From Epithemia pelagica (Eukaryota; Bacillariophyta; Bacillariophyceae; Surirellales; Surirellaceae): a stretch of DNA of 64,000 nt. The first letter of the stretch is position 1. The number at the start of each line of letters is the position of its first letter. The stretch spans positions 3,224,001 through 3,288,000 of the forward strand of contig OX337234.1 of NCBI GenBank assembly GCA_946965045.2, given 5' to 3'. A program made the translations under genes and the position numbers. Below, piece after piece: positions 20,603 through 29,444 of the stretch. The notes below the pieces were generated by a model. That model worked only from the letters and a program-made list of their open reading frames with translations. It did not search any database and was not told the origin of the DNA.

Positions 20603-21394
20603 ATGGATACTAACAAGCTTATCACTCCTGTACGACAGATCTATCGAGCCAACCTGCATTCCGGGCAGCCCGATACCCTGGTGCAGCAGGAACTGGTGCC
20701 GACGCCGAAGGCAGCCAACACATCGGTCAACATCTCCGTCGACAGTTCCAACAGCAACCCATTCAAGACTCCAACCCAGCCTCACGCTCCGATCCCTGCG
20801 CCGTTGCTTCGGCCCCCGAGTCCGCCTCGTCGGCTCGTCCCTTCTCGATCCCGTCGTACCACCCGGTTGATTGCTGATCGTATCAAGTACTTCCGTCAAC
20901 CAACTTCTTTGACCTTCGATCCCGAGATCATCCGTGGGGAGACCCAGATCGAACGCCAGTTCCAATCGGTGACCCACATCGTCGACCAAGAAGACATTGA
21001 ACGTCTGAACGACCAACTTCATCGCTCTCCGAGGCGTCGCCTCATCTTGGCCGCCCTCTCGGGCAACCCCATCCGTACTGTCCACCTCCGCTTCCTAACC
21101 TTCGAGCGCCCAACTGGATACTACAATACCATCTACGTCGTGAACACGACAACTTGCCCTCTGCCTCCTAACGTTGTACGCCTAGATAACTACGTTGCCT
21201 ACATCCACGAGGTCCATACCATCGAGGACCATCGTGCAACTATCTTCCCTTTGCGTGCCGAGGCCGAGAACCACTTGGCTGAAGGTGATACCCCTTCTTC
21301 TGTTGCTTGTGCTGCCCCATCTGAGCCTAGAAACGACTTTGATTATTCGGAAGAGAGTGGAGATTTGGAAACCGAAGCTTACTCTAATAGTTAA
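20603..21394 (+). CDS. Extra ORF between 5' LTR and gag of copia 2 (263 aa)
   Basis: A complete ATG-to-stop frame, MDTNKLITPVRQIYR..., begins 36 bases after the 5' LTR. It is Pro- and Arg-rich at residues 50-90, with a basic RRLVPSRSRRTTR patch, then shows an ordered part (TGYYNTIYVVNTTTCPLPP) and an acidic tail. It does not look like a copia gag; the usual long helical gag is downstream. A 306-base untranslated stretch separates it from gag. Function unknown. It could be an additional element-encoded nucleic-acid-binding or regulatory protein, or a captured host exon. Clean codon structure over the whole length argues that it is a real gene. Confidence 0.65.
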   Translation: MDTNKLITPVRQIYRANLHSGQPDTLVQQELVPTPKAANTSVNISVDSSNSNPFKTPTQPHAPIPAPLLRPPSPPRRLVPSRSRRTTRLIADRIKYFRQPTSLTFDPEIIRGETQIERQFQSVTHIVDQEDIERLNDQLHRSPRRRLILAALSGNPIRTVHLRFLTFERPTGYYNTIYVVNTTTCPLPPNVVRLDNYVAYIHEVHTIEDHRATIFPLRAEAENHLAEGDTPSSVACAAPSEPRNDFDYSEESGDLETEAYSNS

Positions 21395-21700
21395 CTCCCG
21401 TCCTCTCAAAACCTTTCCAAGACTTAAACTCAACGCACATCCGGGTGCCCTTGGTCGCACAACACGCCACACATTCCCGTCAAATCGCGAAAATTCGGCG
21501 AAAATTTGTTGAAACTCGGCGAAAATTTGTCGGAATCAATGGAAATTCCCAGGAGTCGCACATCACAACACACATCCGGGTATCATATACGTGGTACATA
21601 CGTGGCACACGTGGTACATCCGGGTTCACATCACATCACACATTAAATAAACCACATCACACCGCACATTAAATAAACATCGAACCAACCAAATAACACC

Positions 21701-23743
21701 ATGGAGCCTCAATCACCCAAGACACCTACGACTCCTAAGGGAGAAGATAACCAAGACAATGTCTCGAACACAGACCTATTCGACCACATCATATTTACTG
21801 TCTGCCAATTCTTTACCAAGGAAAGGGCCGACTACTTAATGAAGTGGATGAAATACCATGGTTTTGAGAACATTACCCATGTTATCTCGTATATGCAAAC
21901 TAATACCGAGGAATCCATGAACGAACTGACACAATACAAGGTCAACAAACAGACACATGATCTACAAGGCCCCACAAGACAGCAGATCAAGCTCTTGGCT
22001 TATTGGGCCATATACAAGACCAATGAAATTCAAGACGAGCTATCCAATAGCGACTGGATGAACCTAACGAGGAAAGAGTTCAACACTTGGAGGATCAACA
22101 CAGATTTCTCTAAGGGACCACCTAGCCAAGTTCCAGTCTTGCCAATGAAGTCACCGTCATCTGTGAAATCTGTCAGCACAGTTACTGCCGCATCCCAATC
22201 TCAACAAGACCTTGCAGCATTCAGAAAGGGAACTAAGCGCGACGCAACTGCGTATGAGGTATTCAAGGATGAACGATACTACGATTCATTCTGGCGTGTA
22301 TTCAAGACTACAGCTAAGGCTCAAGGCCTATCCAACGTTCTGAATTTCAAATACACACCACCCCATGATGATGAGTATGCCGAAGAACTTTTTCAAGAGC
22401 AACAAGTATTTCTTTACTCCGTTCTTGTCCGTATCATTCAGACTGACCAAGGTCGAGCCTATGTACGTGAACATGAACATGATGAAGATGCGCTTGCCGT
22501 ATTGCAGAAGTTACACTCTTTGCATACCGAATCCGACCTAGCAAAACGAGAAGTCCTCCGTTTAACCAACTACATTTCCAATCTACGTCTTGACGACACA
22601 TGGCGCGGAACAACACGTCAATTTCTTCTACACTTTCAAGAGCAGCTACGTTTGCTAGACAATCTAGTGACATTGTCTGATCGCATCCCTGATCATACCA
22701 GGATGACCTTCCTCATGCAAGCTGTAGAAAAGGTACCTGATCTCCGCCAAGTCAAGATCTTGGATAATGTGGTGAACACCAAATCCGGTGCAAAATCCCT
22801 TTGCTATCAATCATACTTCCGTCTCCTTCTAGACGCAGCTTATGACCATGATCAAGCAACCCAGTCATCTGTTCATAGTCGCCGTAGACATGTCAAACAA
22901 CATGAATCACTATATGGCCAAGATACAGATGCTGACATAACCTCACAAGATGATATGGAGTATCATGTCCACAACACCAAAGTGACATCTGAATCTCCAT
23001 CCTCTTCGTCCAAGGTTAGTCTACCGCGTGACCTATGGTTCAAACTTTCTGAAGAAGATCGCAAGTTGATCATTGAGTATAACAAGATGATTCAAGCACC
23101 TTCATCAACAACACCGAGGAAAGTGCAAACACATGCCCTCGACATTGATCCGGAACCTGATCCTGACCCCAACCAAGTTGCATCTGATGACGACTCACCT
23201 GGCGCAGTCCCTGAGCATCCAGATGATTCAGATCCGGTTACACAATTTATCAACCAAGCCATGACGACTGATATCAATCACCTGGCAACTGACTTGACTA
23301 GTGTTCTTTCTAACGCCAAGTCCAAGACGAGCAAGAAGGTTACTTTCAAAGCCAACATGCATAAACAAGCAGGACATGTTCCACGCTATTTGTTTTCCAG
23401 GAAATCTACTTTACCAGGGAATCAATTGATTGACCGTGGTGCTAATGGAGGACTTGCTGGTTCTGACATGCGCATCCTTTCTAAGACTGGCCGCCATATC
23501 ACTATTGTGGGTATTGATAACCATGAGCTTACTGGACTTCCTGTCGTCACATGTGCCGCAAAGTTTGAGACCAATGATGGACCTATTGTCGGCATCTTGG
23601 AAAGGGCTTATCTATCCATGCTCCTGGTCAATTCGGGCATTTCGGACTTGCTGTTGATGAACGATCTGTTAAAGTTGATGGTAAACAACGCATCACTACA
23701 CTTGATGGTCGTGCTATACCCCTTCACATCAAGGATGGGCTAG
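21701..23743 (+). CDS. Copia 2 Gag plus protease (frame breaks near 23597)
   Basis: The start is ATG in a good context (ACACCATGG) at 21701. Residues about 20-480 are a helical Gag with VCQFFTKERADYLMKWM and a UBN2/gag-like LHFQEQLRLLDNLV block, followed by a disordered Asp/Pro linker. The protease start is at about residue 575: LIDRGANGGLAGSDMRIL, then VGIDNHELTGLPVV. The active-site triplet is DRG instead of the common DSG/DTG. I recall DRGANGG in other diatom copia elements, so it may be normal for the group. After VGI at about 23596 the frame leaves homologous sequence, and the final 50 residues to 23743 are out-of-frame reading. The true continuation is in the frame of pol. Confidence 0.8.
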   Translation: MEPQSPKTPTTPKGEDNQDNVSNTDLFDHIIFTVCQFFTKERADYLMKWMKYHGFENITHVISYMQTNTEESMNELTQYKVNKQTHDLQGPTRQQIKLLAYWAIYKTNEIQDELSNSDWMNLTRKEFNTWRINTDFSKGPPSQVPVLPMKSPSSVKSVSTVTAASQSQQDLAAFRKGTKRDATAYEVFKDERYYDSFWRVFKTTAKAQGLSNVLNFKYTPPHDDEYAEELFQEQQVFLYSVLVRIIQTDQGRAYVREHEHDEDALAVLQKLHSLHTESDLAKREVLRLTNYISNLRLDDTWRGTTRQFLLHFQEQLRLLDNLVTLSDRIPDHTRMTFLMQAVEKVPDLRQVKILDNVVNTKSGAKSLCYQSYFRLLLDAAYDHDQATQSSVHSRRRHVKQHESLYGQDTDADITSQDDMEYHVHNTKVTSESPSSSSKVSLPRDLWFKLSEEDRKLIIEYNKMIQAPSSTTPRKVQTHALDIDPEPDPDPNQVASDDDSPGAVPEHPDDSDPVTQFINQAMTTDINHLATDLTSVLSNAKSKTSKKVTFKANMHKQAGHVPRYLFSRKSTLPGNQLIDRGANGGLAGSDMRILSKTGRHITIVGIDNHELTGLPVVTCAAKFETNDGPIVGILERAYLSMLLVNSGISDLLLMNDLLKLMVNNASLHLMVVLYPFTSRMG

Positions 23744-26700
23744 CCTACATCCACTCCTTGGGTATCCCCAGCGACGATGACATGAATACCTTACCTCAGA
23801 TCATCTTCACGTCACCCGACACATGGGATCCTGGTGTTCTGGACCATTCGTATTCTCCCACACCCTCTGACAATGATCCTGATTGGAAACACGTCAAGAC
23901 TGATGGTAGTATGTCGAACCATCCATATGACAACTATGGGGAGTACACTGATCGTGTTGTTTGTAACCTCAATCTCCTTTTGGATCTCCCATACGATCAT
24001 GGACCTGACGACGCACCCTTCTTTTCTATCTATGCTGACGCAGAAGGTAATGATCCTACACTTCATGCCTCTGTCCACCGTCGTTACCAGGAAGCGTATG
24101 ACTGGAAGAAGTTCCGTCCATTCTTTGGTTGGCAATCTGAAGATGTTATTGCCGATACGTTCAAGCACACTACACGTAATGGTAGCATTACTTTTGACCA
24201 CGACATCCTCAAGAAACATTTCAAGGCTCGCAATCCGGTCCTTAATATACCTCGACGTCATGAACCCGTTGCTACTGACTCGGTTTTCTCCGACACCCCT
24301 GCTGTTGACCATGGCGGTAAAGTCGCACAAATCTTTGTTGGTCGAGATACTCTGGTTACTGATATCTATGGGATCAAGTCAACCAAACAGTTTGTCAATA
24401 CTCTTCAGGACAACATCCGGTTTCGTGGTGCCATGGAGACTCTTATCAGTGATGGTGGTTCATCTCTCATCTCTCAAAAGGTCAAAGACATTCTTCGCAC
24501 TTTGCTTATTGGGGAGTATCGATCCGAACCTTATCATCAACACCAGAATAAGGCTGAAAACCGTTACCAGACCGTCAAACGTATGACCAACGCTTTCATG
24601 AATGCCACTGGTTGCCCTGCCAACACCTGGCTTCTTTGCCTTGAGTATGTCTGTGATTTATTGAACCATACATCATCACCCACCCATTCCGGTCGCACTC
24701 CTCTTGAGGCTCTCTCCGGACGCCCACCCGACATTACTCATCTCTTGTTCTTTCCTTTCTGGGATGAGGTTTACTACCGTGTCGACCCCGCTGAACCAAA
24801 CTCTGGTTCATATCCATCTTCTTCTGATGAGAAACTTGGCCACTGGGTTGGTTTTGCTCACAACGTTGGTGATTCTTTTACTTGGAAGATTCTCACCCAG
24901 GATAACCAGATAATCTACTGTTCTGCTGTTCGCTGTGTTGAATCCACTACACCTAACCTACGTGTGGATCGACCTTCAGGGGAGGACTCGTCTGAGAAGG
25001 ATGACAATGATAAGCAAGCTGACACTGTCTTCGTTCGCAGTGATAGTGAAGATCCATCCAAACCAATGCCCACGATCGATTTTGACGACATGATAGGACG
25101 CACATTCCTATGCGACACAGAAGAAAATGAGGAGCGACACCGTGCACGTGTCATCAAACGAGTCATTGATCTTAATGAAGAAGCAACGAAACAGGAAGAA
25201 CGTGTCAAGTACATCTACCGAAAGACAAATTCTGATGTTGATGAGATGATATCCTATAATCAACTCATGGAGTATATCGAACGAGATAACCAAGCTCAAA
25301 CCTCTGGAGATAATCTTTTCAGGTTCAGGGACGTCATTGCCCATCAAGGCCCACTGAACACAACTGATCCAGATTACAAGTGGAGCAAATATAATTTGCT
25401 TGTTGATTGGGAAACTGGGGAGACTACCTATGAACCTTTATCACTCATCGCCAATGATGATCCGATCACTGTGGCAATTTATGGAAAGAAACATGGTTTA
25501 CTCAACGAACCTGGATGGAAGCATTTGAAACGTTATGTCAAAACAAGCAAACGTCTCATTCGAGCAGCCAAACAGTCAAGGATTAAACAAGTTCACCATT
25601 CCGTCAAGTATAAGTTTGGATCCCAAGTACCACGCAATTATGAGGAAGCTGTCGCTCTTGATAAACAACATGGCAACACAAAGTGGCAGGATGCAACAGA
25701 ATTAGAATTGTCACAGATCCAGTCCTACAAGACATTCAAGGATTTTGGGAAAGCCATCTTCATTAAAGGGAAAGTATCCAATGCACCTGAAGGATATCAT
25801 AAGATACGCGTACATCTTGTCTTTGACGTAAAACATGATGGACGACATAAAGCAAGACTTGTCGCAGATGGACATCTCACAAAAGAACCTGTTGAGACAA
25901 TCTATTCAGGTGTTGTTTCCATTCGCAACCTCCGCATTGCCTTATTCCTGGGTACTTTGAATGACCTGGAAATATGGGGAGCAGATATTGGAAACGCATA
26001 TCTGGAAGCCTTGACAGGGGAGAAAATTTTCATTGTCGCAGGACCTGAATTCAAGGAATTAGAAGGTCACATCCTGATTATATACAAGGCACTTTATGGA
26101 TTGAAGTCATCAGGCGCACGCTGGCATGATGTCTTATTCGATGTTTTGACAGACATGGGATTTTCACCAAGCAAAGCAGATCCGGATATCTGGATGAGGA
26201 AAGCACCTGGAGAAGACTGTTACGAATACATTGCCGTATACGTTGATGACTTAGCCATTATTTCTACTGATCCTGGGAATATCTGCAAGATCCTGAAGGA
26301 GAAATACAACTTCAAACTCAAAGGAGATGGACCTATTGATTTCCACTTGGGATGTTGTTACACCAAGGATTCTGATGGAACATTAGTAGCAGATCCAAGA
26401 CGCTACATTGGTAAGATGATGGACACTTTCGAACGAATCTTCAAGGAGAAACCCAAGAAAGCCAAAACAACTCTTATTGGTGGAGACCATCCTGAATTGG
26501 ATGATTCTGAGCTCCTTGATGAAGAAGGTACTAGCCATTTCCAAACTCTGATTGGACAACTCCAATGGGTGATCACTATTGGTCGTTTTGACGTCTTCAC
26601 CGCTACAATGACGCTATCACGCTTTCGTGCTGCTCGGAGGAAAGGACATCTTGATAGAGCCAAGCGTATCTATGGATACCTTGCACATCTCCCAGAAGGC

Positions 26701-27369
26701 GCAATCAGATTTAGGATTGGAGAGCCTGATTATTCAAGTCTTCCTACCCATGAATTTGATTGGACTTGCACTGTCTATTCGAATGCAAGTGAACGTATTC
26801 CTGAAGACTGCCCAACACCTCTTGGCCGCTATGTTACCACAACTCATTATGTTGATGCCAATCTCATGCATGACATAGTCACTGGTAAATCCGTCACTGC
26901 TGTTCTACATTTGCTGAACGACACACCTATTGACTGGTACAGCAAGAGACAGAGCACGGTGGAAACTGCTACCTATGGATCCGAGTTTGTGGCTGCAAGG
27001 ACAGCAATAGATCAGATTACAGAATTACGACATTCTCTCCGCTACCTTGGAGTACCTATCCGAGAGCGAAGTTACATGTACGGAGATAACAGATCTGTTG
27101 TGCTCAATGCAACCGTTCCTCATTCCATACTATCCAAGAGACACCATCTTCTGTCATACCACCGAGTTTGTGAAGCCATCGCAGCAAAGTATGTTGCATT
27201 CTACTGGAAAGATGGAAAGACCAACCCTGCCAATATCCTTAGCAAACATTGGGATTTCGTATCTATTTGGCCCATGCTCAAGCCATTGTTGTTTTGGAAA
27301 GGAGAAGTTCAAGACCTCAACAAATCCAATGATGACAAGGCTGAAACGACGAGTTGTGGGGAGTGTTAG
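23599..27369 (+). CDS. Copia 2 Pol: integrase, RT, RNase H
   Basis: The frame carries the rest of the protease region (GKGLSIHAPGQFGHFGL) from about 23599 and has no ATG near its start, so it depends on joining to gag. The integrase core shows SDTPAVDHGGKVAQIF, ISDGGSS and NKAENRYQ, giving the D, D and E residues. The RT has VFDVKHDGRHKARLVADGH, a DIGNAYLEA block and catalytic YVDD (YIAVYVDDLAIIS). RNase H has HYVDANLMHD, DWYSKRQSTVETATYGSE and a GDNRSVVLN helix. The stop codon TAG is bases 4-6 of the 3' LTR. The gag-to-pol frame change is one base (mod 3). No canonical slippery heptamer is visible, so a small deletion is more likely than programmed shifting, and this copy is probably not fully autonomous. 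Confidence 0.88.
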   Translation, partial: GKGLSIHAPGQFGHFGLAVDERSVKVDGKQRITTLDGRAIPLHIKDGLAYIHSLGIPSDDDMNTLPQIIFTSPDTWDPGVLDHSYSPTPSDNDPDWKHVKTDGSMSNHPYDNYGEYTDRVVCNLNLLLDLPYDHGPDDAPFFSIYADAEGNDPTLHASVHRRYQEAYDWKKFRPFFGWQSEDVIADTFKHTTRNGSITFDHDILKKHFKARNPVLNIPRRHEPVATDSVFSDTPAVDHGGKVAQIFVGRDTLVTDIYGIKSTKQFVNTLQDNIRFRGAMETLISDGGSSLISQKVKDILRTLLIGEYRSEPYHQHQNKAENRYQTVKRMTNAFMNATGCPANTWLLCLEYVCDLLNHTSSPTHSGRTPLEALSGRPPDITHLLFFPFWDEVYYRVDPAEPNSGSYPSSSDEKLGHWVGFAHNVGDSFTWKILTQDNQIIYCSAVRCVESTTPNLRVDRPSGEDSSEKDDNDKQADTVFVRSDSEDPSKPMPTIDFDDMIGRTFLCDTEENEERHRARVIKRVIDLNEEATKQEERVKYIYRKTNSDVDEMISYNQLMEYIERDNQAQTSGDNLFRFRDVIAHQGPLNTTDPDYKWSKYNLLVDWETGETTYEPLSLIANDDPITVAIYGKKHGLLNEPGWKHLKRYVKTSKRLIRAAKQSRIKQVHHSVKYKFGSQVPRNYEEAVALDKQHGNTKWQDATELELSQIQSYKTFKDFGKAIFIKGKVSNAPEGYHKIRVHLVFDVKHDGRHKARLVADGHLTKEPVETIYSGVVSIRNLRIALFLGTLNDLEIWGADIGNAYLEALTGEKIFIVAGPEFKELEGHILIIYKALYGLKSSGARWHDVLFDVLTDMGFSPSKADPDIWMRKAPGEDCYEYIAVYVDDLAIISTDPGNICKILKEKYNFKLKGDGPIDFHLGCCYTKDSDGTLVADPRRYIGKMMDTFERIFKEKPKKAKTTLIGGDHPELDDSELLDEEGTSHFQTLIGQLQWVITIGRFDVFTATMTLSRFRAARRKGHLDRAKRIYGYLAHLPEGAIRFRIGEPDYSSLPTHEFDWTCTVYSNASERIPEDCPTPLGRYVTTTHYVDANLMHDIVTGKSVTAVLHLLNDTPIDWYSKRQSTVETATYGSEFVAARTAIDQITELRHSLRYLGVPIRERSYMYGDNRSVVLNATVPHSILSKRHHLLSYHRVCEAIAAKYVAFYWKDGKTNPANILSKHWDFVSIWPMLKPLLFWKGEVQDLNKSNDDKAETTSCGEC

Positions 27370-28147
27370 AATTCTCACCGTCGATGGTGGTTAGATTCTA
27401 CATCTCATCGATTCCCCATGTCACATAGCCTCGTGCTATCGCATCATGCCATCTAGCTTCGAGCTATGTTCCCTAGCTTCGTGCTATATCGACCTATATT
27501 TCTTCGCAAATCATGAAAAGTGAGAATAGATTGACGAACTCACTCTCAAGACTAAACTGGGTCGTGCGGTATTACAACGGACGTAAATTTGGCCGTTGCT
27601 CGGACATTATACTAACGCCCTAAGCGTACGCGCCCGAAATCATCGAGCGCGCCCAAGCGACATCCGAGCGCTGTCGGCATCTATCCGACCCAACGGTCTA
27701 AGTATCCCAAGCACGACACACGATCACGCGAGACCATATTTCCATTCCCACAATCTCCAAATTGTCAACAAGCTGCGCGCCATGAAAACAACTATGCCAA
27801 TCCAAAGCAAGAGCTGTTGACCCTGTATATGTTATCCGTCCACATATACATGTCATATACATCACATGAATCGACTCCAACTATTCCAAACCTGTTGCCG
27901 CCAAGACCCTATGACACATGACCCTTGGCAGGACCGAACATTTCACGTAGACCTATCGTAGTAATCAACACACAATCTAACAATATCACCATTTATCACA
28001 TCCTCTTTTGTGTCCCGACTATCCTTTTGATAGACTACGACTTGCTTTCCTCTCTTACCCGTGGAGAGGTTTGTATCGGTTGGTGACTACCTGATTGTCT
28101 GCTCTACCGAGCATCAACGCCACTGCAATTCCAAGAGAATTGTACCA
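27364..28147 (+). repeat. 3' LTR of copia 2
   Basis: 784 bp, with a single difference seen from the 5' copy. Its first six bases, TGTTAG, supply the stop codon of pol. A purine-rich GTGGGGAG lies immediately upstream inside the last pol codons and is the likely polypurine tract. Confidence 0.92.
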
Positions 28148-28696
28148 AGATTGGTCTGTTGTAGACGCTTCATGTGCCTTTTTGGCAGCCATCTTCTTTC
28201 TGTCTTCAATGGTGATGCGATCAGTGGGGTAGAGAATCGACGTGTGAGAGGCAGTGCACTTGAAGGAATTGCTAAGACGATTTATGGGCGTATTCGGAAA
28301 AGCCTTCTCATAATCGTCCGCGTCGCGACAGTTGAAGCAAAAGAAAAAGCCACCTCGATAGCGTGCATGACGATCGCTTCCAAAAACGGAGCAGGGTTTT
28401 GTTGCGCGGTGCTTGAAGTCACGGCATACCTTGGCAACTCGTTGCCGTTCAGTGAATGAATTCTCTACGGATACGCCAGATTGCTTCCTTCTTGTACAAG
28501 TTTGTAGGTTCGGAGACATCGGCAACTGGTCGATTGTCCTCGCAGAACGACGAATGGGCTCGTGTTTCTCCTTCTCCATGGTATGGAAGGAGCCGCCCTT
28601 TGGTAATAATGTCCGTCTATGTGTCGATTCAACTTCAGCAAGAGGGTTGGTTCTTTCGTCTTGAGATGACAGCGATATTGGAGACAGGCATCTCAA
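28148..28696 (-). pseudogene. N-terminal part of the transposase-like gene split by copia 2
   Basis: The minus frame starts MRCLSPISLSSQDERT at 28696, with an alternative ATG at about 28579 (MEKEKHEPIRRSART), and runs to the copia 2 target duplication. The next 30 codons up to 28055 are LTR sequence. A Cys-rich stretch (KVCRDFKH, KPCSVFGSDRHARYRGG, CFNCRD) looks like a zinc-binding module, which would suit a DNA-binding N-terminus. With the element and one AGATT removed, the reading goes ...KKAHEASTTDQ into SEQVATTNTDPT, then the TAA at 19742-19744, then the long frame ending at 16706. The total would be about 1200 residues. Confidence 0.6.
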
Positions 28697-29444
28697 ATCG
28701 AAAGGTTCCAGTCATCGGATGCATCAAGGCCCAAACACAATTTTCTCTTTGAAACAAGTGATTCAACAACGAGTGAAAAGCGACTACAGTGATATATGTT
28801 TTTCATGTCTGAATAAAAATTAATATAGAACAAGGCTGGCGATGGAGTGTGACGACTGTGCTATGTGTTCGATGCTCATATTTTCTATAAGAATCGGGCA
28901 TCGGTTTTGCAACGTAATTTGGGCAATGATAGAGACAACCCTGCTCCAATGTAACTATACAGTGCAATAGAGTAAGTACTCTTTTATTGTAATGGATACT
29001 TACATCGGGGCTGGATGTGTGACCTTATTGAGATTAAGAGCGTCTAAGTGGGATCGGTGGGTTATCGAGTAGTTTTTGGCCATTTGGGGTATTTTATTTA
29101 ACAAAATAGGCTTCTCACAGTTTGGTCAATAGTGACGTGTCATGTTTCTGAGATGTTAGAGAATGATGGGAGGCGCGGCATGCGCTCACATTGGGAGTCG
29201 AGCTGCTCGTAATGGTAATTTTGAACGACAAAGCATGCCATGTCATGCGCGCGCCCTCCTTCTCGCGCAACTTTCCTTCTTCGCTCTCGCACTCGCATGC
29301 CCGATTGCGACTGAGGGTTGGTCGCGCACCTCTGAGCTTCCGTGAAAGCGGACAGATTGTCGGCGCGCGAGACTTTGCTACGTGTATCCGAAATCGAATA
29401 GACGATGAGCGAGTTCATGCAACGTATTCCCGTCGGAAACCGCA
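28697..29444. other. Intergenic, no supported gene
   Basis: AT-rich from 28740 to 29130, without long frames. Small overlapping frames at 29140-29484 on both strands lack domains. The outer end of the decayed two-gene element should lie here, but I could not find terminal inverted repeats matching the 13.8-15.0 kb side. Confidence 0.35.

Larger units (their letters stand above)
19783..28147 (+). mobile_element. Ty1/copia LTR retrotransposon (copia 2), nested
   Basis: The element is 8365 bp on the plus strand. The 784-bp LTRs at 19783-20566 and 27364-28147 both start TGTTAG and end GTACCA, and the 5-bp duplication AGATT flanks it at 19778-19782 and 28148-28152. I found one difference between the LTRs (T at 19909, C at 27490). 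The order is an extra ORF, gag-protease, then integrase-RT-RNase H. Joining the flanks across one AGATT restores an uninterrupted reading frame in the transposase-like gene on the other strand, which proves the insertion point. Confidence 0.93.

Noticed and set aside
23590-23605. Programmed -1 frameshift between gag-protease and pol of copia 2
   Set aside because: No canonical slippery heptamer in ATCTTGGAAAGGGC, and the break lies inside the protease domain, where a deletion explains it more simply.
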